Shown piece by piece: positions 23,941 to 34,850 of a stretch of DNA of 64,000 bases. The position numbers and the translations under genes were made by a program. This DNA is from Sclerodactyla briareus (taxonomy: Eukaryota > Echinodermata > Holothuroidea > Dendrochirotida > Sclerodactylidae): contig JAODTK010001843.1 in assembly GCA_026419785.1 (NCBI GenBank), positions 62,001 through 126,000 on the forward strand, read 5' to 3'. Within the stretch, counting starts at the first letter, position 1, and each line of letters begins with the position of its first letter. The notes below the pieces were generated by a model, which saw nothing but the letters and a program-made list of their open reading frames with translations, was not told the DNA's origin and did not search any database.

Positions 23941-23994
23941 AGCGTAATGACCTTTCGCCTTGAATTCCTGAACAAACGCATAGGTACCACTAGT

Positions 23995-24050
23995 CAAAGA
24001 TTACACTGGTCATCAAAGATTACACTGGTTACACTGGTCATCAATGCAAT
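23995..24050. repeat. Short tandem repeat, ~19-bp unit
   Basis: The words AAAGATTACACTGGT and TTACACTGGTCATCAA recur two to three times back to back. Confidence 0.75.
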
Positions 24051-24309
24051 CTGACCTATCTGAGGGCCAAAAAACCCAGAATAGCATTTGCAGTTTTCCC
24101 CAATAAAATGGCCCATTCTGGCCCCGTCAATGCCATTTGACCTTGACCGTGACCTTCAAGTGGACAAAGATGACCCATTGGTCAATCAACATTGGCGGCC
24201 AAGGTTCTCGCCCCCGAACCTCAATAAGGAACCTCATGTTAAGATGTAATCCCGTCACCACTAATGGAAGGCACATGATACTAAAATTGCCAACCCCTGT
24301 CCTCCTCAC

Positions 24310-24375
24310 CTCTTTCAGGTCCGGCCATTTCTCAGGGAGGATATGAGCATGGATGTCTATCTTTAACCTGCTCAT
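24310..24375 (-). CDS. ACMSD: ACMSD exon 1, 5' coding exon
   Basis: ACMSD decarboxylates aminocarboxymuconate semialdehyde, diverting tryptophan catabolism away from quinolinate and NAD synthesis; it is a cytosolic zinc enzyme of the amidohydrolase superfamily. The 22 codons begin MSRLKIDIHAHILPEKWPDL, matching the human N-terminus MKIDIHSHILPKEWPDLKK. The His-x-His of DIHAH is the first zinc-binding pair. The exon ends AAAGAG before a GTGAGG donor. I chose the Met at 24375 because it sits two residues from the conserved start. A pyrimidine tract with TTTTGCAG (AG at 24420-24421) could be a 3' splice site, so an upstream non-coding exon is possible. Neighbouring exons 2-4 lie on the same strand at lower coordinates. 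Confidence 0.9.
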
Positions 24376-25629
24376 CCTCAGTGCTGCCGCCTCCAGCCAC
24401 TGATTTGGTTTCCGTTTCTCTGCAAAACTAGAGAGAAAGGAATGAATATATTACAAGGTGAACACCACTAGTGTCTTGCATACAGTAGTGGCTAGTTGCG
24501 CATTTGGAACCCAAATCTCAGATCACAACTCCGTCCGAGTTTGAAGTAATCAATAAACTCTTAATACCTCCCATGACTCTGGCTTCACCCGCAACTTTGG
24601 CTCAACCGAAGAATGTAGTCTTATGTGTTAGGAACGATTATTATTTTTATATTCCTCACTCGTTTGAGTGAATGTTACTGATCTTGCTGCAATTAAAAAA
24701 TATGCACTTTGATTGACAACCACAGCTGGGTGAATATAATCGTCTTGTCCAATTTGTCTGGGGGTTGTACTATTCTATCCTGATTCCGTGATCGATTCCC
24801 TCCAATATTGGAAGCAACTTGTCTTAGAGGCCCTCTGGGGGCCTGACAATGGACAAGACGTTGTCATCACGGTTGTGAAACACTGCAGGCCGCGGGTGCA
24901 CCTCAGAAATGTGAAAAGCTCACACAGCAAGGAAAAGCGCATATCTTGCAGGATTGTCAACGTCTTAACACAAGACTACCAAAGATGGGACACACAAACG
25001 TCTTGTAAATCGACCAAACTTGAGAAATTTGCATGAATAACCGTATTCATCCCGATGGATGTGCACTGCGCAATTGAGAACACTCACCTGTGAACATGTG
25101 CATTCATTAGAAAACATGACTGATTCACTGAGCTGGCACATATTCAAAGATCAACCATATGATCGAGGCACATTATAAATCGATCAGAGCATGAAGGCAT
25201 CAACACAGACATATAAAGGAACACCCGATACCAATGAAATCAGAGCTCCAAACTTTTTCTATTGATCAAACATAAACAAGAGCACCAACGGTGCCGTAGC
25301 TCAAACCGATAAATGTAACAAATATTTTATTACAAAGAGACCAATGATTAGGTTGCAGATGCATGTCTTTGCAATTTTTCACACATTGGCTGTGATTTAA
25401 ACTGTCCAACAGTGAAAGATGCAGTGATGCACCACTCAAGGAAGAAAAGAGAGGGAAACCGTTTTCATTCTGCAAGCACTCAGTTTGCGCTTACAAATTT
25501 CAGGATGGGTTGCTTACGAGATTATAACTTTACATCTTTTTTATATTCGTTTCAAGTGTATTTTTGCAAACACCCCCGATGTGGACCACTAACCGAGGAG
25601 CAATGTATGTAACATTAAGACAATCAATT

Positions 25630-26443
25630 GGAAGGAGATGCATTTCAAGTACCACTGTGTGAAATTCATGAAATTTCATAAAATGGGCCTCAGGCCCAAG
25701 TGGGACCTTGGTTAAAAAATTCCTGAACACCCTGGAGGTAGGTCTGTTGGACCATCATTACGACATAATGTCAGTACTGAGCACGAAAACTTGTAGGGAG
25801 ATGGCATATTTTCGCATAATTCCACACTGGGCCATGGGTTCCAAATCCCTGGGTACCCTGAAGGTACAGCTATTAGAACAAACCTTATGACCGAACATCA
25901 GCATGGTGCACTAAAATTTGTAGGGATACAAGATTTTGTGGTATTTCACATAATGGGCCCTTCAGCCAAACTGGGACCTGGGCCCAAAAATTCCTGAACA
26001 CACCCAATGGCCCTCTAACCAAGGAATATCACATGTACTCTGAATTTTTTTTATTGAAGCTTGTGGGAGGAGATGCCATTTCAAGTACCACTGTGTGAAA
26101 TTCATAGAATGGACCCTCGGGCCCAAGTGGGACCTGGGCCCAAAAATTCCTGAACACCCCGAAGGTACAGCTGATAGACCATCATTATGACCAAACATCA
26201 GCACTGTTGCAACAAAATTTGTAGGAGAAGGTAGCGTTTTGCAGTTTTCCACTTATTGGCTCATTGTGCCCCTTTAATAACATTTGACTTTGACCTTTAG
26301 GTGGTCAAAGATGACCATCAGTCAAAAAACATTGTGACCAAGTCTGGTTGAGATTCATCAAAGCACAAACATTTTGTGGCCCAAAAGCAAAAGTTTACAG
26401 ACTGGATAGGGATACGTAGATAGAATGACATGGTCATCACAAT
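25630..26443. repeat. Tandem TGGGACCTGGGCCC / TGACCTT dispersed repeat
   Basis: About four related units begin near 25640, 25800, 25925 and 26060. Each carries AATGGGCC, AAGTGGGACCT, AAAAATTCCTGAACACCC, GGTACAGCT and an ATTATGACC..CATCAGCA block. A TTTGACTTTGACCTTTAGGTGGTCAAAGATGACC segment follows at about 26284-26317. It ends in the palindrome at 26444-26471, which is shared in reverse orientation with the repeat at 4986-5640. Confidence 0.7.
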
Positions 26444-26471
26444 AGCTCAACCAGCATAGCTGGTTTGAGCT
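26444..26471. repeat. 28-bp palindrome at repeat end
   Basis: It is the exact reverse complement of 4986-5013. It is followed by TAAAAAAC, suggesting a hairpin plus A-rich terminus of a dispersed element. Confidence 0.75.
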
Positions 26472-26479
26472 AAAAAACA

Positions 26480-27420
26480 ACAAATTTTGACAACAACCGC
26501 TCCCACACTTTTATTCTGATGTTGACTTTGCTTCCATTCGAACAAAAGCACGAGTGGCAGGAGCACACACAGTAGCACACTTATCAAAAGAGTAGAAAAA
26601 TGTGCATAACTTGCAAAGAGATACCTTAGATGAATGCCCCATATTGTGCAATGATGATACCGATAAAGCCTGCCTCACGCTGTATGGAATTTAGGGACCG
26701 CAAGGTTTGCGACAGCTTTACGGTCTCCTGTGACCGCAAGGTGTGAGGGGAGACTGCAAGCCCATTACCGCCGCGACGGCTACCTGCGTAAGGCTTTGCG
26801 AAACTTCCGACTAACATTTCAAAAATTTTAGGGATTCATCTAGATCAAAGTGAACTAGAGGTTGGGTGACTGAAAGTAGTACCGTTTACTCTTTGATTTA
26901 ATACCAACTTTCTTCCGTCTTTTCGTGGGAGGCATTCAACCAGTACCTTTGAAATGAAACATATCCTGTTTGTGTGCTGCAGCAAGTTTCTCCATTGTGG
27001 CCTCTCTCTCAAACAATCGGTCACTACTTGTGAATGCTAGGTCGATTGCCAACTGTCCATAGGCTTTCGCAGGAGGCCACAAAAGTTGACTGCGAGCGTG
27101 GTGGTAAGCATTGCGGCCTGAATAACTCCGAATCAGCGTGAGGTAGGCTTAACTTTGGTGATCATGCTGACCTGTAGGAGAACATCTTGCCAATCAAAAC
27201 AACTCAACCAAAATTGGCCTGAGCTTCCTGACACCCTCATATCGTTATTGTATCACAGTCAACACAAGCCAAATACTGGCCTACTAACTACCACTTTCTT
27301 CACATGATTATCCTATCCAACTATTCTTTAGAAAAAGAAGAGCGGCAAAAATCGTCTGAAAATGGCCCAAATTGACCCCTAGATGACATTGACCACAGAT
27401 TCCATTTTGAACTGTTTCCG
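26480..27420. other. No gene recognised
   Basis: No confident feature between the hairpin-ended repeat and the LINE fragment. Open frames are short and unrecognised. Confidence 0.35.
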
Positions 27421-28285
27421 ATCAATCCAAATGTCTTGAAATATTTACTATACTCTTTTAGTAATTGTAAAAACTTTAGGACGTGACTAATTAACTAACT
27501 GGTCGGTAAGTTGGCAGGCCTAATTATCATCGTTTCTGAAAAAATGGTGTACATGGCACTCTTCCATCATCAGGAACTGCTTGGCTGCAGAACTTTCCAA
27601 GGTAAAGTTCCAACACATTTGCCAATCCCTCAAGTAAAGATGAGCCAGAGTCCATCAGCACTCAGAGCTCTACCTGCCTTTGAATTCCTCAATTCTTCCA
27701 GAATAAGTACTCTGTAAATACTATGTTCGATAATCCTTCATCAGTGGATTCCAGTAAATTTCTTTCTTTCCCGTGCTCTGGTATCTTTCCCCCAAATCCT
27801 CCCAGTAATTACGGATACAACATAATTATTCATACCATGGCAGCATGATAGCATCGCTAATCATTTCACCATTGTCCTTCGTATCACTTTCATATTCTTA
27901 GCTAGTTTTCTCTCAAAGGTCCTTGTAGCATCACGAATAGTTTAGGTAGCTTTGTTCATCTGTGCCCTCGTATGCCAAATAGTCTATAATAATTTGTGAT
28001 TCTGTACTGCTTCCATAGTTGATATTTCTTCTTAATAGCTTGCTGTGCTGCTTTCATTATAGGTTTCCTCTTACGTACTGTCGCTTCCTGAGTGTGAATT
28101 TTTCCACAATCGTTTCAATGTGAGGCTTGAACCTGTCGACATTCTGGACAGTTTTCCAGATAGCTCTCAACCCAGTCAATATAAGCCAGGATATTCTTCA
28201 TACATCAAAGACAGCTTTATGAAAATTATTAAATTGTTGTCTATGCTGGTGTCCAATTTCACTGCTGTATTATAATAAGATTAGG
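27420..28285 (-). mobile_element. CR1/L2-like LINE, endonuclease-RT linker and RT start
   Basis: Read on the minus strand over several frames, it encodes a KAVFDV / IDW stretch, then AAQQAIKKKYQLWKQYRITN, the basic linker of CR1/L2/Rex-type LINEs. A GRVPCTPFFQKR segment and a TYRPVS block, the first RT motif, follow near 27510. It stops soon after, so the catalytic RT blocks are absent. It is the downstream part of the element whose ORF1 and endonuclease lie at 29758-31030. Frame is broken repeatedly. Confidence 0.75.
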
Positions 28286-29757
28286 CAGGCCTCGAATTAA
28301 AATGTGGAAGGGGCAAGGCAATTTTCTGAGGGCAATGCAAAAATTGCCTTCGGTTACATTCAAAATGGCAGGGCACCAAGGCAATTTAGACAATTTTTTA
28401 AGGGCAGCAAGGCAATCTGAAAAAAAGACAAGGCAAGAAGGCAAATTTGAAAAATACCGCAAAATGTTTTATTGTGACCGTGTAACTCTCTCATCATACT
28501 ATGTACGTTATAAGCGAGCTCCACAGTGTATTCTTATCGGTCGGTCAACCGCTCGATTTGAACAATGACTTTTCAACTCGTAATTAATTTACACTAGATA
28601 CTCAAATGAGATCGTTTTTTATATTTTCCATGAAAAAACAAATGTAGCTTTCTGGCAATATAATTCATTCACGCGTATCATGTAGGACTACTGATATATT
28701 GCAATTTATAAATGAGATGTGAAAAGTTTTGTCGCTGCGATGGAACTCGCGAGCAACTAAAATCAGAACCGGTATCACCTCAAATGAGATCGTTTTTTAT
28801 AGTTTCCATGAAAAAACAAATGTAGCTTTCTGGCAATATAATTCATTCACGCGTATCATGTAGGACTACTGATATATTGCAATTTATAAATGAGATGTGA
28901 AAAGTTTTGTCGCTGCGATGGAACTCGCGAGCAACTAAAATCAGAACCGGTATCACCTCAAATCCCACACACATACGAACCGCCGCACATCGCTAGCGCT
29001 GTCCTGCATGCTTGCCGCAAACCGGTTCGAAAACAGTTCAACAACCATGTGCACAGAAGGCATAGCGTAATTAGCTCAGAAGTGAACGTACAATTATGTG
29101 ATTTTTACGTAGCCGTCGCGGTGCATTCGTACTGCCGTTTTAATTATTATGTAATGTTGTGGGCGCGCTGGGGGGGCCAGCCAGGCCTGGTTACGTTAAT
29201 TATGCACTTTATCTATTGTTTCCCAACGATGCAATCCTAGACAGAAATGTAGTAAGAATGATGGTTGAAGGATAATCCATTTATGTGCGATGCGGAGCAA
29301 GATTCGATAGGCATAAGCCGATGAATTGACACGTACGTTTTTCTTGCGGTTAGGTTAGGTTAATAAAAGCTCCATGGGTTGCGTACGTCAGCAAAGTTTT
29401 TACTTTCACTACGCAATAGTACGGTACCATTGGACATACACGGATATACAGATGTATGGTGCACAACAATACAATACAATGAAAGGACTAATACAATTGC
29501 AGAATTAAGTAAAAAATTGAATGCTGAAATTCATGACACTTTTACATGTTATGGGCCTGATGATGCAATGGAAACTTTCAGAAGTTGCTGTAGGGTATTA
29601 TTGTTAGTTTTGAGAGGTGGAGGGCACCGACAGCAATGAACATTAGGGCATGGGGGGCAGTCACTGCCGTCGGTGAAGCTTGAAATGTGAGGGCATCACG
29701 GCAAATTTGCAGGCACCGCGGCGATTGCCGTCCGTCCCTGTCGGTTAATCGAGCCTG
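28286..29757. mobile_element. Candidate hAT-like DNA element with CAGGC(C)TCGA(A)TTAA ends
   Basis: The left end reads CAGGCCTCGAATTAA and the right end carries TTAATCGAGCCTG, an inverted repeat with two single-base differences. Both subterminal regions are crowded with GGCAA / TTGCC words (28310-28450 and 29640-29730), a pattern seen in hAT-type elements. A convincing 8-bp target duplication is not visible. It holds a 178-bp tandem duplication (28603-28958) and an unassigned 86-codon plus-strand frame (29379-29639). It sits in the gap between the endonuclease and linker of a minus-strand LINE. Confidence 0.5.
28603..28958. repeat. Near-perfect tandem duplication, 178-bp unit
   Basis: Two units (28603-28780 and 28781-28958) differ at about one position (TATATTTTCC versus TATAGTTTCC). 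A third unit begins (CAAAT at 28959) and breaks off. Its near identity contrasts with the heavy indel divergence of other repeat pairs in the window. Confidence 0.95.
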
Positions 29758-30010
29758 ATGATAGTAATGTAACCTCTTATATCTGCATTGAGAAAGTGTT
29801 TTTCATAAATCAGGCAACCACCTCCTTTTCTCCTCTTGTCCTTTTTATAATGTTGTAAACCTTAATTCAGCATCAGAAATGTCATCAGTGCACTAGCTTT
29901 CCGTTAAACAAACATATCCGAATCATAATGAAAATAAAAATTGCGATTCTACTAACTTGTTCATAACACTTCTAGCATTAACTAGAAGCGCAATAGTAAA
30001 CGTCTTGGTA
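29758..30010 (-). mobile_element. CR1/L2-like LINE, endonuclease N-terminal part
   Basis: The minus strand, read across frames, gives LLVNARSVMNKL near 29950-29990, then a TES..CTDDISDAEL stretch, then KGGGCLIYEK near 29800. These match the start of the APE-type endonuclease of CR1/L2 LINEs (N-A-R-S-x-x-N-K, TE-x-W, and GGGV-x-x-Y). The middle of the endonuclease is missing where the element ending at 29757 begins. Frameshifts are present. Confidence 0.75.
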
Positions 30011-30434
30011 GCTGTGGTCAAATATGCCGTAGGTGTAGCCTCATGTAGGATCAGTTTTGATTGGGAAACCATTTTTCTTTAATCCCTAACATGCACTTCC
30101 ATCCCTTCCCCTATAACATCTCTCCTCTGCTGCTTCATGACTATGACACCATTCAAACAAACCATTGCAGACTAAAACCCAACATGTGGAAGCACTCTCT
30201 CTATGGGTTACCAGTTTTCATACCAACAGAAACTAGAGCGTGATGTGGTCCGACTACCAACTCATCTTCTCCTGGACAAGGGATTCATTGTGGAACAGGC
30301 TCTACTACCTGGACCTGGCTGACAGATAAGATAGACACTATTGCTGCCTGCTCGTGAGATGCTAGGGAGGTAACAAAACTCATACAGAGCTCACAAAGGG
30401 ATGGCTGTGGGAAAAATTGGAGTAATTATTGGGA

Positions 30435-30635
30435 TCCCATTTGAAATCTAATCATACTATGCAAGAAAATGTGACTAGGCCTAGCCAGTGGCATGCTCCA
30501 TCCACCCCCAAGTTTGTCCCCTGATAGCATTGATGTGTGTAGCGTGACAACAGGAGGACGAATGAAAGAACTAATGAACGGATGGAGAGACATGACTTGT
30601 AGGGCTGATCACCCGCAGCTAAACTGAGAGTTAAT
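30435..30635. repeat. Dispersed repeat Y, copy 1
   Basis: The words ATTTGAAATCTAATCA, CCTAGCCAGT(G)GCATGCT, and ATGACTTGTAG occur in the same order at 34612-34850. It lies between the ORF1 and endonuclease parts of a minus-strand LINE and might be the inter-ORF region of that family. Confidence 0.65.
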
Positions 30636-30689
30636 GAAATACTATTTACAAATGATGGTTCTTGGTAACTCTGCCTGAACCGTTTTGCA

Positions 30690-31035
30690 TGTCATTCCAG
30701 GGTACGGCGGTGCACTCTTGTTCATTACTTTGAGCAAGTTTTTTCTCCATCTTCTTTTTCCTGGCTTCCAGTATCCTGCGAATTTTATCCATTATTGTTC
30801 CTCCCTTGTCATATCCCGACTGATGTACACCTTAACTTCCTTCAGCTTTCTGGCATTCCCTAGGACATGAGTTTCTGATTTGGGTTTCCAAGTTTCACTC
30901 TAATAAGCTTTCTCTTACTATGGGCTTTGCCTATCCGAGCAGCTCTCTCAACTTTCACCTTACCAATCCTAGTACTCCATGGATAATTATTATCCTGGGC
31001 AACTTGGCAGAAATTCTGGTGAAAAAAAATGAAGC
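30690..31035 (-). mobile_element. LINE ORF1 fragment (transposase-22-like)
   Basis: On the minus strand, over two frames, it encodes VERAARIGKAHSKRKLIRVK, then NARKLKEVKVYISRDMTREE, then a charged helical tail (ILEARKKKMEKKLAQ). This matches the RNA-binding domain of L1/L2-type LINE ORF1 proteins (ER-x-x-R-x-G, then a V-x-x-x-x-R-x-L block, then an I-x-x-D-x-T-x-x-x-R-like block). It lies upstream of the endonuclease at 29758-30010 on the same strand, as expected for one LINE. Confidence 0.7.
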
Positions 31036-33700
31036 CGTTTTTTTATGATTGCGTAACGCAGCCTACCATTATAAATGTAAACGGTGAAGGCTAGCCTCCA
31101 TGGATGCATAATTTGACCAAAAAACCAAACTAATTGCTTGATCTAAGTTGGAAAATCGTTTCAATTATAATTTCTGCAATTTTCATGTGAAGTAAGAAAA
31201 ACAAGAAGGGAACCGTCAGAGCGTGGCGATACACCTACAAATAACGTGAAATATTGTGATTTTTCTGGTCTGCTCCAGTGACCTGCAGCATTATTAACAC
31301 GTAGTGCCCCTATGAAAGAGTTTCGCATGTTGCAAGGCCATATACATCATCAGCAACGACAGATTCATGATACTGACCGACTCATTTTATACACACTTAT
31401 ACACATAAGTCATACACACTAAAATAACTAAAGCAGTAAAAACCACAACAGCAGTTTGCAGTTGGGCCGAGCCTACCCTAGCTAACAAAGTTAGACCTAG
31501 CCTAGGCTAGTAAGTGTTAGGCCTATGCAGTAGGTCTGGGCTAGTCACGTATCAGAGGAAATTTACTGTAGCACACTTCCCAGTGAAGGTGCAAATCCGT
31601 CACCTCATGCCTCCAACTTCTCATCCGATTACACAGCACTCTTAACCTTCAAAACCTCATGCAAGAACATTATAATCCACTACAAGTAAAATTCAATTGT
31701 GTATGAAGTTGATGCTTACAAGCTAAATTTTGACAGTAAAACAATTGGTTGAAAATCAACCACTTGTTTTTTCCCAGCTGCTTGTTTTGAAAACATTAGT
31801 TTTGTAAAACAGAGTGTGGCCACTCAGGGGGCTTCATTTGGCGATCCTATTATCTATATTGGGCACATGCAGACATATTAATATAGGAAAAATCTTATCA
31901 TGATATTCATAACTTCGGAGTGGCAATGCAAACAACAACTTGTGATGTGTCTTGATCAACAGTCAACTTGGGGTAAGTGAAGAGAATCCTGAATGATTTC
32001 GGGTTTGCATGTTCGGTAATTCTCACCTGCCAAGAACCAATAAGGGGACATGAAGGAGTTCTGAACCGGTTTCTTAACTACAAAATGGTGATGGGTATAT
32101 TAATTGAGATGGCAAGCTTGTCAGAAACTAAAGTTGTTGAACAGAAAAGTTGGCCACTCAAGCGCTGCCCTAAATAACAGCCTTAGGGCCTAGCTTGAGT
32201 TGGCCGCAGGCTTTAGTACAGGTACTAAAGCCAGTGAGCGTAGGCTACGTAGGGGCCTAGGATAGGAAACTACGAAGAGTTTACTATTGTCAAGAAGCAG
32301 AGAATTTGGGCGATATGAATTACCTGATACCCCTGCCGTTGACAGCACAGGTTGACCAATCTCGGCGTGAAATTAATGAGAGCAAGACGAGGAAAATCTT
32401 CAAATGCGCAAGCGCGAAAATGTTACGTGTGCAAAACAGTCGGATGGTGTTTATTTACGTTTAAGTATGACGTCACGCGTCGTCCCTGTCGGATTGCTTG
32501 CCTCGAGTGAAAAAATATGTGCCTCTAGTCCGAAACATATTCCTAATATAATATTCACTTACGTTATGTTAGAAGACTGGAAGCATCATTCCGAAAAAAT
32601 ATAATTCAGTGACTGTGCCACATGATATATGCCTTGATTGAATGTGAAACGAGGAAACAAATTAGAAGACAGAATGGAAGACCTATATTAATACGATGTT
32701 ATGGCCCCACAGATTTCGTGAGTGAAGTTAATATAATAGATCAATGGTAAGTGGAACAATCACAAGTCAAAAGCTTGCGACTTTGTGGTGAGTGATAGCC
32801 ATGATAGTGCGTGGTGGCGTTGAACAAAGAGACAATCGATGGGAAGGACTTGCAATGTTGTACATTCGGCGTATTTGCATTAGATTCATTATTATAGGAT
32901 AATTCACTCGATGTGTTAGGTGTTATTCTCGTTCACCATTGGGGTGCCTGTAGTAGCCAGGGCATCGATCATCGGTAAACGGGACTACGCCCCTCAATTT
33001 CCCCGCAAAACAATAAGCAAAACTGATACCGGTACTTATACAACCACATAGCGGCGGCAAGAAGGCACGGCGGTAAATGGTCAGGCGGTCAGGCTTTTGC
33101 AACTTTTCTGCGTTCACCGTACTCTAGGCTCCGGGTGCAGTTGTCTGGGACAATCGATTTTCCGTGAATCATCCAATTGACCTAATCCAGATTTCCCATT
33201 AATTTTGGATCACGTTAGCGACGGGAGTGTGTGTTTAGTCGGTGGCCGACAAAAGTGATCAAACACTAGCTGAAGAATAAAACAAGCTAAAGTCGCGAGG
33301 GAAACGTTTGTTAGTGCGACCGGCAAAATTCCCCTGGCGAATACACTGCATGTTCTTCATTCATCGCCCCACATTCATGGTATGTTCACATTTAAATTGA
33401 CCTTTACTGATGATCACGTACTTGGAATATGACTACCACATTGGTCAACATATTTGTATATGTGCCAGACACACTTTATATGTACCCAGCACAACTAGTT
33501 CCTAGGCTTGTATGTTTGCTATATGTACCCAGCACACTTTCTAGGATGGAGCAATGAAAAGTGGAACACTTGAAACAGCCTGTGAGTCCCCCATGGCTCA
33601 ATTCATCCACCATGGATTGTCGTTCCACAGGGCTAAGTCCGCCAAGTAATACTAAGAAAAAGGTGATGACAGATCTTTCCCAGGTAAGTCCCACCCCCTC
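31036..33700. other. No gene recognised; small duplicated motif
   Basis: Frames are short and unrecognised. The word ATATGTACCCAGCACA occurs twice, near 33478 and 33520, making a ~42-bp local duplication. Several AGGCCTA or CCTAGGCTAG words cluster near 31490-31545. Confidence 0.35.
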
Positions 33701-33719
33701 CATTCTTAAACCCAGGCGC

Positions 33720-34480
33720 GGAGCGTTCGAAAGTGGGGGGGACATATCGTACGCAAATAACCATTGTTCTAAGCGGAGGCCACCACCGGTTGGCGCGGAT
33801 CGTCAAAGAAAATTTCAGATTTTCATACCCGCCAGATCGATGGAAAACGGCACGTGCCAGGCTCAATAACACACATCTACATGTGTGGTTAGTACGCGAC
33901 AGACAAAAAAAATTCATGTTTCCGAAGCATTTTATCGGAAAAAGAACAAGAAAAAAAATTCACTTTGCTTTTTCCTTCCCAAATTTTCCGAATTTGTAAT
34001 CTCAGAAAATTTGGGTGGGGGGGGGGTTCTTCCCCCAAGCTTCTGAAATATCGAGTGAACCAAGGATTCGAAGCAGACATCGCATATTTAGCCTACAAAC
34101 GCCGGAAGAAAAACGCCATTGCGCAGCGAAAAAAAAAAAACACTTGATAAATAGGCACTTCTGGCTTATTCGATTTAAAATTCGCGAGAACTCGGGAGGA
34201 ACATGGGTAATCATTCCAATTCGGCCCTAGTCCGGTCCAGATCGTCAACTGGGGGAGTCAGCACCTGGAATTAGTGGACTTAAGACAAAATCCAACGCGG
34301 TGATGTTGGTTAAACACAAATTGAATCAGTTTAGAGTGAGTGATTACAAAATCGGGAGGGCGTTATTATTTTTACCCACGGTCCGGAAAAGTGGGGGGGG
34401 GGGGACAAACGATATGATCTCCCCCCCACTTGTGAAAGTGGGGGGGGGGACATTCCCCCCCGTCCCCCACCTGTTGACGC
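33720..34480. repeat. Dispersed G-rich repeat Z, copy 1
   Basis: It aligns with 43440-44440 in the same orientation: a GAAAGTGGGGGG start, TAAGCGGAG, CCAGATCGA..GGAAAACGGCAC, TTTTCACTTTGCTTT-like, TCGGCCCTAGTCCGGTCCA and a CCGGAAAAGTGGGGG end with CGATATGATCTC. Long G and C runs at both ends could fold as G-quadruplexes. Partial copies lie near 35380-35450 and 57930-58060. No protein is evident. Confidence 0.75.
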
Positions 34481-34611
34481 CCTGATTCAACCTCATTTCT
34501 GACAGAAATAAATAAACAGTCTCCTTCTAGCTGTTCTTGCTCTGCAGTGATAGGATTGAAACAAACCTCTCTCACAGAAAGCTTTGCTATGAGGCGACTA
34601 ATTGGGGTCGG

Positions 34612-34850
34612 TAATTTGAAATCTAATCACATATGAAACAAAAATGTATTCAGCCTAGCCAGTAGCATGCTTCATCACCCACAAAGTTTTAACCTGATCG
34701 ATGTACGTTTAGAAGTGTGTGAGGGAAGTGACGAACAGAACGACGAACAGAACTAACGAACGAACGAAAGGACTAACGAACGAACGAACGAACGGAAGGA
34801 GAGAAATGATGACTTGTAGAGCGACTCTGCACCAACAGCTAAAAATCCTA
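34612..34850. repeat. Dispersed repeat Y, copy 2, with (CGAA)n tract
   Basis: It matches 30435-30635, and carries an expanded CGAA tetranucleotide tract at about 34735-34800 where copy 1 has only a few degenerate units. Confidence 0.65.
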
